Origin: Strobilurus pachycystidiatus
Lineage: Eukaryota > Basidiomycota > Agaricomycetes > Agaricales > Physalacriaceae
NCBI GenBank assembly: GCA_019915135.1
Contig: JAHLMK010000001.1
Coordinates: 2,356,001 to 2,420,000, forward strand
Length of the DNA stretch: 64,000 nt
Direction: 5' to 3'
Part shown: positions 22,929 through 34,049 of the stretch, piece by piece
How positions within the stretch are numbered: position 1 is the stretch's first letter
Layout: every line of letters begins with the position of its first letter
Notes under the pieces: generated by a model
Seen by the model: only the letters and a program-made list of their open reading frames with translations
The model's database searches: none
What the model was told of the DNA's origin: nothing
Position numbers and translations under genes: made by a program

Positions 22929-24925
22929 ATGGGTACATTCTCTGCACAGTGTAGCAGCTGTGAACGCTGTGTAGATTCTTATACCGAAGCTCAAAAGACA
23001 GTGTACGCCAGCATGGCTCAGTCAGCCGCGGATGTGATGCTCGGCGATATCACCGACCTGCTCGCGTGGCACCCTTCCCATCATACCGCCATGATCGTGT
23101 TAGGACTCCCCATTCAACAAGCTTCGGCTGATAGCACGGTCTCCAAATACATGCACCAGCCATGTTACAGCATAGGTCCGTATGTGCTGTCCGAACACCC
23201 CTCTACACTGCCCTATGTGCCCTCTCCGTTTTACTTCTATATACGCGTTCTCGCGTCTATGCCCGACCAAATACACAAACTGGGACAGTTCACTCTCGAA
23301 TATTCCTCACCGGATGATGACAGTAGCTTTGATATCATTCGCTCGCTCATCCCTTCCTTTGGAGCGCCCGACTTTTCCCTTTCCTCTGTGGACCCCCGTC
23401 TTTGGGCCACTCTCGCTCAACTCTACAAAACTAGTCTACCAGACGCGTTTTCCTACTACAGTATGCCTCTATCGGACGCGTATCTTCCTCTTCTTCAGAC
23501 CATTCCTTCAACCCCCGACTTTTCTCTGGTGACCGTTTTGGAGCTACCGGGGTGTGTAGAGCTTGATGACAATAGCATCTCGGAGCTCCGCGCGCTACAT
23601 ATGTTGGTTGCCCTTGAAGCGAGCGGGACCAATATTACGGACTATGGTATCCGTACCTTGTCTAAAACACTGGTTTGGGATGACGATTCAAAACGCCGTG
23701 GCCCTTGGCCTTTGAGGATTCTTCGTCTTCGCAACTGCAAGGGTATCACTGCCGACGTACTGCCCAGCGTTGCCAAGTTTCCTCTACTTTCTGTTCTCGG
23801 TAGGTCATCTATCCCGAACCTCGTATGACCGAGCCTCATGATTGTAGATCTAAGAGGAACCAAATGTTGGTCCTCGTGTGCAAAAGCATCTCCTTGGACA
23901 CTGTCAACATACCACGACCTCTATCATCCCGCACCCTTACGTGCTTCTCTCTCGCTTCTGAAAGCACTCTCAGACGGCACTCTCTTTTCATCTTCAACTC
24001 ATTTCCATGTGTGTATCAGCTGTCTTCAATACTCCCGCCTTTACCAGCGAGACCTCGGCGTTAAAAGAGAGAACATCACTAGGAGAAGGTCAAAGTTCTC
24101 CAATGTTACGACCAGGGATACAGTCACTCTTGTATCTAACAATAGCGTTGTGGATGCTGCGAGCGCGTCTCCAGGTACTTGAACTTCTCTACGCACAGCC
24201 GCTCATCGAGCTAATGATCTACAGCATCGAATCAAGCATCGACCTGGTTGGAGACGGTCGTTCAAAACGAAATGGAGAGCATATTACAGAAGCAAGCCGT
24301 CAATGCTTTCTATGCCAACTTGCCCAACATTCGCCAACCTACTATGTCCACCTCAGAAAGGATATACGTGACGCAGGAGGCTTGTTTTCGCTCCTCCGGC
24401 AACGAGAAAGCCATGTTCTTTAGAGAACCTCCGCCATGGTCACATATCGACCTCCAAAAAACCCATGCGCCGGAGCGCGTTGCAGCGGCGAAGCGCAGTG
24501 CCGAGACACTCACGATCCACAAGAACAGCGAGAAGGCGCGGCTAATGACCGCGTGGCAGACTTCGTTCATGACAAAGCCGAAGGAGAAGGTTTCGTCCGC
24601 GCCACCTCAGAAACTCGAGGATACTCTGAAGGGCGGAAATCCTTTTCGCCGTAAATCAGAGCCTCAGTCAGTGCCTCCTTCCCTTCTCGGCGCCAACAAA
24701 CTTCGAGCGGAGGCTACGACGACAAAACACGTTCGTCCTATATCAAGCTTGGACGTTCCTGCTTTACCAGAAGAGGAGAAGAAGAAACTGAAAGAAGTCT
24801 CGAGGCGAGAGTCCCTTCCGTCTTCGACGTCTGGAAAAGGGAAATCTTCTGGTCCGCCACTAGCGAAGAAGGCTAAGTTCGATATGGATGGATGGCTGAA
24901 GCCGAAGAAAAATTTCAAGGAATGA
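22929..24925 (+). CDS. LRR-like protein with lysine-rich C-terminal tail
   Basis: Three exons (22929-23799, 23848-24174, 24225-24925) join in phase to 632 residues. The N-terminal half is predicted globular. From about residue 195 there are leucine-rich repeats of the AMN1/RNI kind: VTVLELPGCVELDDNSISEL, ASGTNITDYGIRTLSKTL, LRILRLRNCKGITADVLPSV, LLSVLDLRGTKC. The C-terminal third is disordered and basic, ends in LAKKAKFDMDGWLKPKKNF and has nuclear-signal-like KKAK. A repeated segment, KTHAPERVAAAKRSAETLTI, lies before it. No F-box is visible at the N-terminus. The family is unknown to me. A nuclear scaffold or adaptor role is an inference from the repeats and the basic tail. Confidence 0.8.
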
Positions 24926-25108
24926 ATCTTGAAACGTTTTCGCGTAGAGCCTTCCTATTCACCTTATGTACATATCAGGACAATACTCTGATTTTTGCTT
25001 GCCTATGTTACTGTAGAGTAATTATGCTTTCGGTTTGTATAAACTCGTGTTTGAACTAGATCCGCTCTATGTCCGTTATCTTATCAATCACCTCTCATTT
25101 TTTCCATC

Positions 25109-26187
25109 ATGTTCTACATTATTGGTCTTGGGCTTTGCGATGAGAGCGATGTAACCATTCGAGGACTGAACGTGAATGAATTCTTCATTTGCAATGCACA
25201 CTTCTCATCCATACCTGTAGGCTATCAAAAACTCCACACGGGTCTACCTCGAAGCGTACACCAGCATTCTCATGGTGAACAAGGAGCGATTGGTTCGTTC
25301 TATTCAATGAAACCCTCGCTATCGTCTCAGATAGTCTTGCAAGTAAGGAGGCCTTCTATGAGAAACCGCTCATCCTCGCCGACCGCGACATGGTCGAGAC
25401 AGAGAGCGATACCATCTTGGCCAACGCTGACAAGGAAGATGTGTCTTTGCTCGTGGTGGGGGATCCATTTGGGTACGTTGGCTCGATATGCATGATTCAT
25501 TTTCTCACAAGCTTTCAGTGCTACGACCCACACAGACATCATTCTCCGCGCTCGTAGCCTTGGGATACCCATTCGTGTTATTCACAATGCATCCATCATG
25601 AACGCCGTCGGCGCATGCGGTCTCCAGCTTTACAATTTCGGACAAACTGTTTCTTTGGTATTCTTCACGGAGACATGGAAGCCCGATAGCTTTTACGACC
25701 GCATCAAGGAAAACATCGATCTAGGTCTTCACACACTCGTCCTGCTGGACATCAAAGTCAAGGAACAGAGCGAAGAGAACTTAGCGCGGTGAGTCTCAAT
25801 AACTAGCCAAGCAGAAACGATATTCATTCCGTCAATAGCGGCCGCAAGATTTACGAATCGCCGAGATACATGTCCATACGACAAGCTGTGTACCAGCTCA
25901 TCGAAATCGAAACACTGCGTCAAACTGGTATCCTGTCGCCCGACAGCACATTGGCTGTTGCTCTTTCTCGTGTTGGAGGCGGCGACGAGAACGAGAAGAT
26001 CGTCTGTGGTACGCTCAGCGAGCTTGCTAGTCAACCAGAAGATGCATTTGGAGAGCCTTTGCACAGCTTGGTTATCGTGGGGAAGAGGCTGCATCATCTT
26101 GAAGTGGAATATGCCGAACAGTATGCGATTGACCGAGAGAGCTGGCGTCGAGTAGCCAAAGAAGTATACAAGTGCGCCTTAGAGTAG
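25109..26187 (+). CDS. DPH5: diphthine methyl ester synthase (DPH5)
   Basis: The first exons are 25109-25171, 25221-25292 and about 25348-25472, and the rest follow to 26187. The product shows the family blocks in order: [94 protein letters not shown] and [20 protein letters not shown]. It is an S-adenosylmethionine-dependent methyltransferase that modifies a histidine of elongation factor 2 during diphthamide synthesis in the cytosol. Length and motifs fit an intact enzyme. GDPFG is the conserved glycine loop of this methylase superfamily. Confidence 0.93.
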
Positions 26188-26521
26188 CGCAAGCAGAATG
26201 ATTATGTATGACGAGAAACAAAACCTCCAAGGGCCAGATTCCTACTGGGTAAACTAGATTAGGAAGAACGAACACGTATAGTACAGCAGCGGCATAAGGC
26301 ATGCCTAAAGTTTGAGGAGGACGTGAATGCAGACGGACGAATAGAGAGCTATGGCACTATCGTCAGGACATAAGACACACATTGCAGTTGACTGGACATA
26401 CATAAGATAGATGTCAAGCCTAAGATCATATAGATGAGAATAGCGACCAAGGATTGTCGTCTATTCCCAGGTGTGTACCTAGATCGGAGATGCGTAAGGA
26501 CAAGCGATACAAGTAGGTGGA
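26188..26521. other. convergent intergenic spacer
   Basis: This is the 3' region between DPH5 and the minus-strand F-box-like gene. No frame is supported. Confidence 0.5.
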
Positions 26522-28457
26522 TTAGATGTACAATTCGTCTGGTACGTCGTCCATGTCGATGATGTCCAACATCTCCATTCCAGGATAAGGTGATTCCGGA
26601 TGGCCGCTCTCGTACTGGCCAATTTTCAAGATCTTTTGGAGACCATCGAAGCGATGTAGATGGGCATCCGGGCCCACGCTCTGTCCGAATTCCAACACGT
26701 GGATACGGCCATCATGCTTCGTCGCAAGGCAGGTTCGACCTGAGGCCTCGTCCCAAGCCATGGAGGTGATACGGTTTCCATTGATCATTCCCAATATATG
26801 CGGGGAGATGTCAATATTGCGATAGAGATGCTTGGGCCTCCAGCCACATAGCTGCTGCGTTTTGACCAATGCGTCTTTGGAAAAGGAAAGAAGATCGGGA
26901 ACGTATGACTCCGGATTGAAGTACCGTCTTAGGGCAGTGAGATTGGTGTGAGGGGAATAAGGGCCATCATCGTTCGCGATGCTGACAACTAGAGCGCGAT
27001 GTGTCCCGGGGAATACGTGTTGGAGACTGTTCGTGGTATTCCGTGCAATCGACTGCTGGACTACCTCGGTGAGGTCGTAAGACCACCAAAAAGCGGAGAG
27101 ACCGAAGGCGGTGTATTTGACCGGAGAAATGGTATAATGGATGATGCTCGGAGGACTTGATGTCTCGAGATAGAGCGACATAGGAAGGGGACTGTCAAGG
27201 CAGGTCTCCATGATGGGCGCGTCAGAGAACTGAAAGTTGTTGACTCCAGTCTCCCGGATTACCACTCGTGCCTTGGGGATGGGAACAAACCTGCCCAGCG
27301 CCTGAGGTATGGTATAAAGCTCGAGCAGATGTACGTCATTCGGTCCATTAAGGACTGTACGGACGACCATCACATCGCCTTGATCAGGCAAGAAGCACAT
27401 CGCACGAATTTGTTGATCCTAAAACTTGTCAGTGTATGCGCATTGCCCGTTGTATGCACCAGACGCACGAAAGGGAGGAATGCTTCGTCTGGACTACAAG
27501 TCATGGACCGAGCCTCATTCCTGTCCAGGTTGATGATGACGATGTCGTTAGGAAGAAGCAACGTTGCGAGATAGAGATCTCCGCCAGCAAGGAAGACAGA
27601 GACATCGCGGACCGGGTCAGCAAAGCTGAAAGGAACCAGGAGTTCGAATGGTTCTGGAGTCAGCGATGCAATCTTGGTTCGCCAGCCTAGAGTATCAAGT
27701 CCAATGTGGGCGATATGACACGTGTAGCCAATGTTGGTTCTGCAAAATCGAGTTGAAGGGACGATCTCAGAGAAGAATGATGAAACTAACCCGGATGGTC
27801 TCTCAACATCGGTTTTGAGTACAAACCAGACCATGATTCCTTGTCGTCCGTTGTAGGTCATGTACTGGGCCTTGAGACTGTACGGTCTCTCCACAGTCGC
27901 AAGGCTGGCCAGAGAAACAAACTTCCCGTTCATCTGCGTCACCATTACGCGAAAGCCGTCCTCGTCACTGACAGCCAATACACCGTATTCTCCGCCAGGA
28001 AGAATCTTCATCTCGAGAACTCTACAGAGCGTGGAGAATTTGTGATATCCGTAGAGCTCTGGACACGGACTTTCCCAGTTGCGCTGAACGGAAAGGAAGT
28101 TGGCCACCATATGCTCGGCTTTGAAGTCTGACGCTTGTAGAGTGAAGGGGACGAAGGCTGGAATGTAGGGTGGTGGGACATTGAACTGTTTGAGGAAGCG
28201 ACGCCATATCACGGGCTCGTGAGTTAGGAGGAAGAACGCGAGGTTGACCTGCATAGAAGAGTAAGTGAGCGCTTGACAGTGATACTGTGAAGGGCAGATA
28301 CCTTTCTCAGCGCAATGACATCTCCAACCGAAAGAAATGATATTATGTTATCAACCAAGAGTTGTATAGGTAGCCTCTGGACGGGATAGGCAGATTCCCT
28401 GTAGAAGGAGGCGGAGAGCAGATGGTGGATGAAAATTTTTTCGTACGCTCCTGGCAT
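26522..28457 (-). CDS. F-box-like protein with a long unclassified C-terminal region
   Basis: Three main exons are joined by an intron near 28250-28300 and another near 27418-27460 (donor gtgcat after VRL, acceptor ttttag before DQQIRAM). The N-terminus has an F-box-like helix set (VQRLPIQLLVDNIISFLSVG, DVIALRKV, FLLTHEPVIWRRFLKQ). The remaining 500 or so residues contain short beta-rich units (VLEMKILPGGEYGVLAVSDE, RITSMAWDEASGRTCLATKH, DGRIHVLEF) that could form a propeller. Proteins of this layout are abundant in mushroom genomes. If the F-box works, it would bind Skp1 and present substrates to an SCF ubiquitin ligase. The substrate is unknown. Confidence 0.75.
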
Positions 28458-29063
28458 GGTATGGGAGAGAGAAGATGAGAGTGCCTGTTCATGTCATGAA
28501 ATCGCCGCGCGTTGTAATAATGGGTACATTGTCCTTGTTCCATCCTTTGCTCTTCTTGTCCCGATATGGTGATGAGTGAAAAGCGAAGTTACCTAAAGTG
28601 GCACAATGGCCTAGGGCCAGGACTCAGGAGATTTAGGTTAGGGTTTGTAGCATTGGTTTTGAACGGTGCGTTGTATCTAATAACACAGCACTACTCACTC
28701 TAGGCATCCTCAAAGGACTCCAGATCATGAAAAATGGCACATACAGCGCAGAGAAGCTGGTCTACACTATCGTTTGAACACGATTCGACAACACTAACAT
28801 ATTATCTCTGAATAGAGATTGTTCCCGAACCGAAAATAAATAAAAGAGATGATGAGAATGTACATGTTCGTGAAAGGACGTTAAATGGTATCTGCATACA
28901 ATATAAGGTAGGGTGTTATAGAAAAAGTCTGGAAAAAATCACTCGATAGATATCCTTTGTGCCATCGCAGATCCTCCGAGGTAGGAAGACTGCCGCTGGG
29001 TCATGTTTCCTGATTCACCTTTTTTCGAGAAATTAGGACGCGTCGGTGAGTCTAGCAGAAATA
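28458..29063. other. intergenic, no gene seen
   Basis: AT-rich spacer between two minus-strand genes. It holds the promoter of the F-box-like gene and the 3' flank of the membrane-protein gene. A single TTAGGTTAGGG at 28635-28645 resembles a telomere unit, but there is no array. Confidence 0.5.
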
Positions 29064-30779
29064 TTAATCACCGCTCATGATTTCCATTTTCGTTGCGACG
29101 GGAGCGTACTGACCATTGACTTTCGAGGAGTGAAGACCGCGGTCGAAGTCAGCAAAACAGCGGAGGCCAACGGCGAACGTCAGAAATAGCAAAATGAAGG
29201 CCACGATTGCTACAAAAGGATAAGGACCACCTCTGAGATAGAAAGAAAATGAACCGACTGAAAATTGTAAGTGTTGCTCTGGTTGTGGCATACTGTTCCC
29301 TAGAGGCTGGTTGATAGAATCTGACCAGTTTGTAGACTAACATTCGTTAGAGACGCGACATAATGATGCCATAAATCGGAAGGAACGTACTGACTAGAAG
29401 GATCTTTAGTCAACGATGTCACAAGCCAAATGAACACTTACAGTAGCTTTCGGCTGCTAACATCATGACCAAGGATATCGACATGATCCTGTAGGCGTTG
29501 TGAGACTCGCAAATACTGAGGAAATCAATCATTGAATCGGACCATTTGATTTCCCGTTGTACCGCATACCCGCAGAGCGCTAGAAGAGCTAGAACGACCG
29601 GAATAGCAGCAACAGTAACACCGAACTCAGCAGAGTTCTTGGATAGGACCAGAATGAGTAGCTTCAGGTGCCAATCAGAAAACTAAAGATAAGCGCCCAA
29701 AGAAAAACGAACCTGCATCGTGACTCCCGTGAAAAAGAAGAAATCGAACTTGAGAAGGCATATCATGATCTGGTAGTACTGATACATGGCTAAATCCCAT
29801 CGTTAGCGATGTCACAGATTGGTGCAGTAGGTCTTACTCTTCATCTTGGGATTCGCTCCTACGATGTGGAAGATGGCCCAACTGTGGCGGCGACATCAAA
29901 ATCCACGAGCATGACATACGACACACACACATACCCGAACTCGGCGTAGAGCTTTTTGACGAAAAACAGAATGAATAGCCACGAAGCCCCAATCACGCAG
30001 GGAGTGACAATGAGGTATGGCTCTACCCTGTGGAACAGACTCCCGGGGCCATCACATTTCTGTGGAAAGGGCTGTCAGAGGCGCAATCAACGGCAGTTGA
30101 GCCTACAACGCACAATCTCGTTCCATTCGTTGTCACATTGTGAAGCAGTCAGGGTAACCAAGGCGCTCTTGGTTTGGTGTATTTGTAGGGCGGCGAATAC
30201 GACGAGGGCGAGTTGGAAGACTAGTGGGATGAATGAGCTGGGCGCGTTTGGCGAGGAGATGGAGGCGCACGTAATATTCCCACTAGTTGGATGACGTTCC
30301 GTAACCGCAACGCATCGAAGGCCATGAGTAGTTCGAACAACCTGATTGCGCGGTTCAGAAGATACAAGGAGGCAGATGAGTATGGTGGCGCACTCGGCGA
30401 GTGCAAACAGTGCGAGATAACATGGGAGAGTCTGTGCGCGGGTCATCAGTTTGCCCGGAGCTGTCGCCTAGGTTGTGCGCGCACCTTGTAACCATTCGTG
30501 AAGTCCACCTCATTCTCCACCTAATCCAATTGAGTACTGTCGTCGTGGCCGGTTGCTGAATACACACCAGTCTAAATGTTATCGCTATCATGACAAGGGT
30601 GACGACGCCCTCTGTCGGGACCGTGAACATGCTGAGGCGCTTACTGACTATACGACAACTCACGAATAGTAACTGGGGCATAGTTTTCAGATGTGGAAAT
30701 TTGCAGACATCGCCGACAACTCACTTGTGCCAATGAAGGCCTTTTGAGCCCGCGAAGCAAGGAATGGCTCGATAGCCAT
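29064..30779 (-). CDS. multi-pass integral membrane protein
   Basis: The likely start is the ATG at 30779 (MAIEPFLASRAQKAFIGT). Several short exons follow, carrying hydrophobic segments such as TVPTEGVVTLVMIAITFRLV, YLALFALAECATILICLLVS and IPLVFQLALVVFAALQIHQT, and near the C-terminus AIVAFILLFLTFAVGLRCFA. The end is GQYAPVATKMEIMSGD. The loop with GLRCVAVTERHPTSGNIT carries an N-glycosylation motif. Six or seven spans, a cysteine pair and a short tail fit the large basidiomycete family of receptor-like or DUF653x membrane proteins. The ligand and role are unknown. Exon borders between 29300 and 30080 are not settled. Confidence 0.65.
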
Positions 30780-30940
30780 TTTGAGGCAAGAAACAGGAGG
30801 AGATGGAGGAGGTGAGAAAGTTGACGCCCTGACGCCCAAAGTAGATCATCACTATAACCCGGGCGGCATCCTGTGCCGAGGACGGCACAGCATGTGCACT
30901 GCTCTAACCTGAAACGCCACAAACCGAGGCTTCATTATCT

Positions 30941-32413
30941 TTAGAAGACGACACCGCCCGCAATACACTCCGCGACAGCCCGTGCTACTAGGATCTCCTC
31001 CATCCACAACATCTCCACCGTCCCGCTTGCCCCACTCTCGTTCCTATTCATTCCCGTTACTCTCTCCAGACCCCGTTCTCCCCTCTCAACCAGCTGACTG
31101 CACACCCGGTCAAGCGCCAATCGTGTCCTTCTCTCATTATCAGGAGAGACATTGTCCCGCCGTCCAGCCAAAGTTTCTCTCCAAAGCCGTATGGCATTCT
31201 CCCTCAAGTTCTCTTGCGAGAGTGTGCATACCATGGTGAACAGCCGTAATGCCGTCAGAACACGAAACGACGGGAAGGCTGATTCTCGAGTAAGGTGTAA
31301 TGTCCAGTCCCTGCACATGAGACGATGGTTGTTCTCTAAACGGGAGGCTTACCCCCAGTAGTTTTCTGTCTCGAGAATACATCTCAAAAAGTCCAAGTGT
31401 GTCTCCGAGAATAATTCCTCAAGGATGTCCGAAATCTCAACCTCCGCGTCGACTTGTCCGAGTCTGATGGCCTCAGCAGCGACTGGCAGTACAAACCCGT
31501 ATTCCGTGAAAAGTAACCGGTTACTATGGGCTCCATACTTCAGATGGATCTCCACATCAGCGCCCAAAGACACGTCCATCGGAGACAGGAAAGTCATTGA
31601 TCGGGCGGGAGCGGTCGATGGGCGCGGGATCATGTGTGGAAGATGGGACGAGTGGTTGGCCATGTCCAATATTGGGCATAGCGTAAGGTTATCGGGGTCG
31701 GATTGCTTGGTTTTGAGTCGCTGGTATATCCCACGAGTATTGACCGGAGGGAGTTCAGTGTCATGTCAGGCGTGCCACATGTGTCGAAGTGTTACCATTT
31801 AGCCATCCCCACAGGTAGTTGTCTTCGGATACCTGGAAAGTTGAGTGCGTGTAGCTTGACTACATAATCTACTGACCAAATGTTCACTGGCAGAGACCAC
31901 CTTCCAGTCCTTTACGAAACGTTTCCAGAGTTCTTGGAGGGCTCTAGAGACGGGCGGCGGTAGCAACGGTATAAGCTCTGCCTCACGACCCGTCTCGTGA
32001 AGTAGCCAGTGAAGTGGGTGGAAAGCAAAGTCGCTAGGCAAGACAGCAATATATGGTCCAAAGTGGGGACACTCAGCCGAGTTTACTCCAGGTCGATGCA
32101 GAGCAAGATACAAGGATATCAACTGGACAGCGCTTAGATCGCCTCGAGGGTGTAGAGAGGAAAGAGTCTTGACGTTCATCAAGGCTTTTTCTGGTATCGA
32201 GAATAGGACAGAGGAGGGGGAACATGCCCTTAGCGCGTAGAGGCCATATCCAGCACCTACAAGTGTCACAGGTGAACACGGACATTGTGGAATACAGGAA
32301 TGGTAGACTCGACCTTCCGCTTCTCTGCGCTCTACTAACAAGCCATCCGAGGACGTATCCGTGCCCTTTTCTCTCAGCCATCGTAGTAGGTTGTCCCAGG
32401 CCAATTGTGACAT
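30941..32413 (-). CDS. SET-domain lysine methyltransferase, RuBisCO-LSMT/RKM type
   Basis: Three main exons. The first (32413 to about 31870) carries TLVGAGYGLYALRACSPSSV, the start of a SET domain, and LSSLHPRGDLSAVQLISLYL. The middle exon has DMANHSSHLPH (the NH motif that contacts S-adenosylmethionine) and IHLKYGAHSNRLLFTEYGFV, the typical G.xSN..LL..YGF block. The last is helical (SFRVLTALRLFTMVCTLSQE, SQLVERGERGLERVTGM), as in the RuBisCO-LSMT substrate-binding domain. Such enzymes in fungi methylate lysines of ribosomal proteins or elongation factors. The substrate cannot be assigned. The gene diverges from the SDR gene at 32587. Confidence 0.85.
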
Positions 32414-32586
32414 GGGAGTTAGTCTCTATAGGTGTTTTGCCTACGGCGTCGACGCGGCCACGGCAAAAGATAACGGCGCGGCGTAGATTCCGGATTGCAT
32501 CAGATTCCTCTTACCTTCCGTCAGTCTTGTTCGCGCACATCAGTCTGCCAATTCGTGACTTTGCATCCTTGCATTCTTTCTACAAA
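32414..32586. promoter_or_regulatory. divergent promoter region, SET gene / SDR gene
   Basis: A 173-bp gap between opposed start codons serves both genes. A pyrimidine-rich leader (ttgcatccttgcattctttc) precedes the SDR start. Confidence 0.5.
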
Positions 32587-33706
32587 ATGTCCGTATTCAA
32601 CGCATCTCGTCTCTTGGGTAAGACTGTTATTGTCACTGGGGCTTCAAGCGGGATTGGTGCTGTAAGCGTGCATGCTTTTTCTTTGGACCTCTAATCCAGT
32701 GGGACTCCTACAGGCAACCGCTATCCTCTTTGCCAAGGTAAGTATATCCGACAAAGCAACGTAAACCACTGACCCTCCATAGGGTGGATCCAATGTCATC
32801 CTCATTGCCCGACGCGCAGAGGCCCTCCAGAAAGTATCCGAAGCCTGCACGTCTGCCTTCAAGGAGTCTGGTCTTCAGCAGGGCGGCAAGTTTGCCAGCG
32901 TACAGCTCGACGTCTCGGACAAAAACCAGATCGCCACTTTGTGGGACAAGGTTCCCGCTGATTTGCGCAACGTCGACATTCTTGGTGAGCCTCAGGCATC
33001 GATGGCGATGCTTCACACGCTTGACTGAACTTCAGTGAACAACGCCGGCTACGTCCTTGGCGTCGAACACGTCGGAGACATCAAATCTGAAGACATCGAG
33101 GGCATGTTCGCGACCAACGTCTTTGGACTGATTGCCATGACTCAGTTACTTGTCAAAGGTATATGTTCCCCATGGTTCTTTCATCGTGCTCTTACTAACA
33201 CTTTCTATTACTTCTAGATTTTAAGGCCAAGAAATCTGGGCATGTTATTAACCTCGGATCCATTGCTGGCCTTGAGTCCTACGCAGGCGGCAGTATCTAC
33301 ACCGCGACGAAACACGCCGTGCGCGCCTTCACAGGATCCATGCGCCGCGAACTCGTGAATACGCCCATTCGCGTAACAGAAATTCAGCCAGGTCAGTCTA
33401 CATGATATCAGTGTTGTCGCGTCTTACCATTCCTTACAGGAATGGTCGAAACCGAATTCTCGATCGTAAGGTATCGCGGTGATTCTGGAGCAGCTTCGAA
33501 GGTCTACGAGGGTTTGGAACCACGTACGAAAATTGGCTACTCGCACCACAATTTGCCCTCTGACTTTCAATCTAGTCACCGCTCACGACATTGCGGAGGA
33601 AATCGTCTGGGCGGCGGCTCGTCCAGCACATGTGAACATTGCTGAATTGTTGGTGTTCCCGGTTAACCAAGCCAGCGCGACCATCAACTTCAGGACCCCA
33701 AAGTAG
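32587..33706 (+). CDS. short-chain dehydrogenase, NADP-dependent 3-hydroxy acid type
   Basis: Exons join as [25 protein letters not shown] + ATAILFAK + [17 protein letters not shown] and so on to [13 protein letters not shown]. All SDR motifs are present: TGASSGIG (cofactor), NNAG, GSIAG (catalytic Ser) and YTATK (catalytic Tyr and Lys). The blocks [19 protein letters not shown] and [20 protein letters not shown] are characteristic of the YMR226C/YdfG group, which oxidises L-serine, 3-hydroxy acids and related substrates with NADP in the cytosol. Exon 2 (32714-32737) is only 24 nt. At least six exons in all. A paralogous substrate range is possible. Confidence 0.9.
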
Positions 33707-34049
33707 TCGGAAAGTGAACATATAGATGAGTGTGCATTTGGAGTATACTAGTACTGTATGAGCAACGATCTACGAATCGAAGAAGAAAAACGTTGCGTGT
33801 TCACGACGTGGATTGTACGCCCTAGGGCGGTTGTCGAGACCTGGTCAAGACTGCGCGTTTCAAAAACACAAATCACGAAAGTTATCTGGAGGCGAGGCAC
33901 ATAATGATGAGCGCATCGAATAACCCAGCATCCAGCACTGACAGTATATAGATGAAAAAATGAATTACAAAATTGTAGATTACCGTCTGACGAAAAAATA
34001 ACTAAGATCGAATAACAATACGCGACATGTTGTACAGCCAGCTACAGGG
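33707..34049. other. convergent intergenic spacer
   Basis: AT-rich 3' flanks of the SDR gene and the minus-strand nuclear-protein gene. No frame is supported. Confidence 0.5.

Noticed and set aside
28635..28645. Telomere-like TTAGGTTAGGG
   Set aside because: Only one and a half units with no array, so it is likely random.
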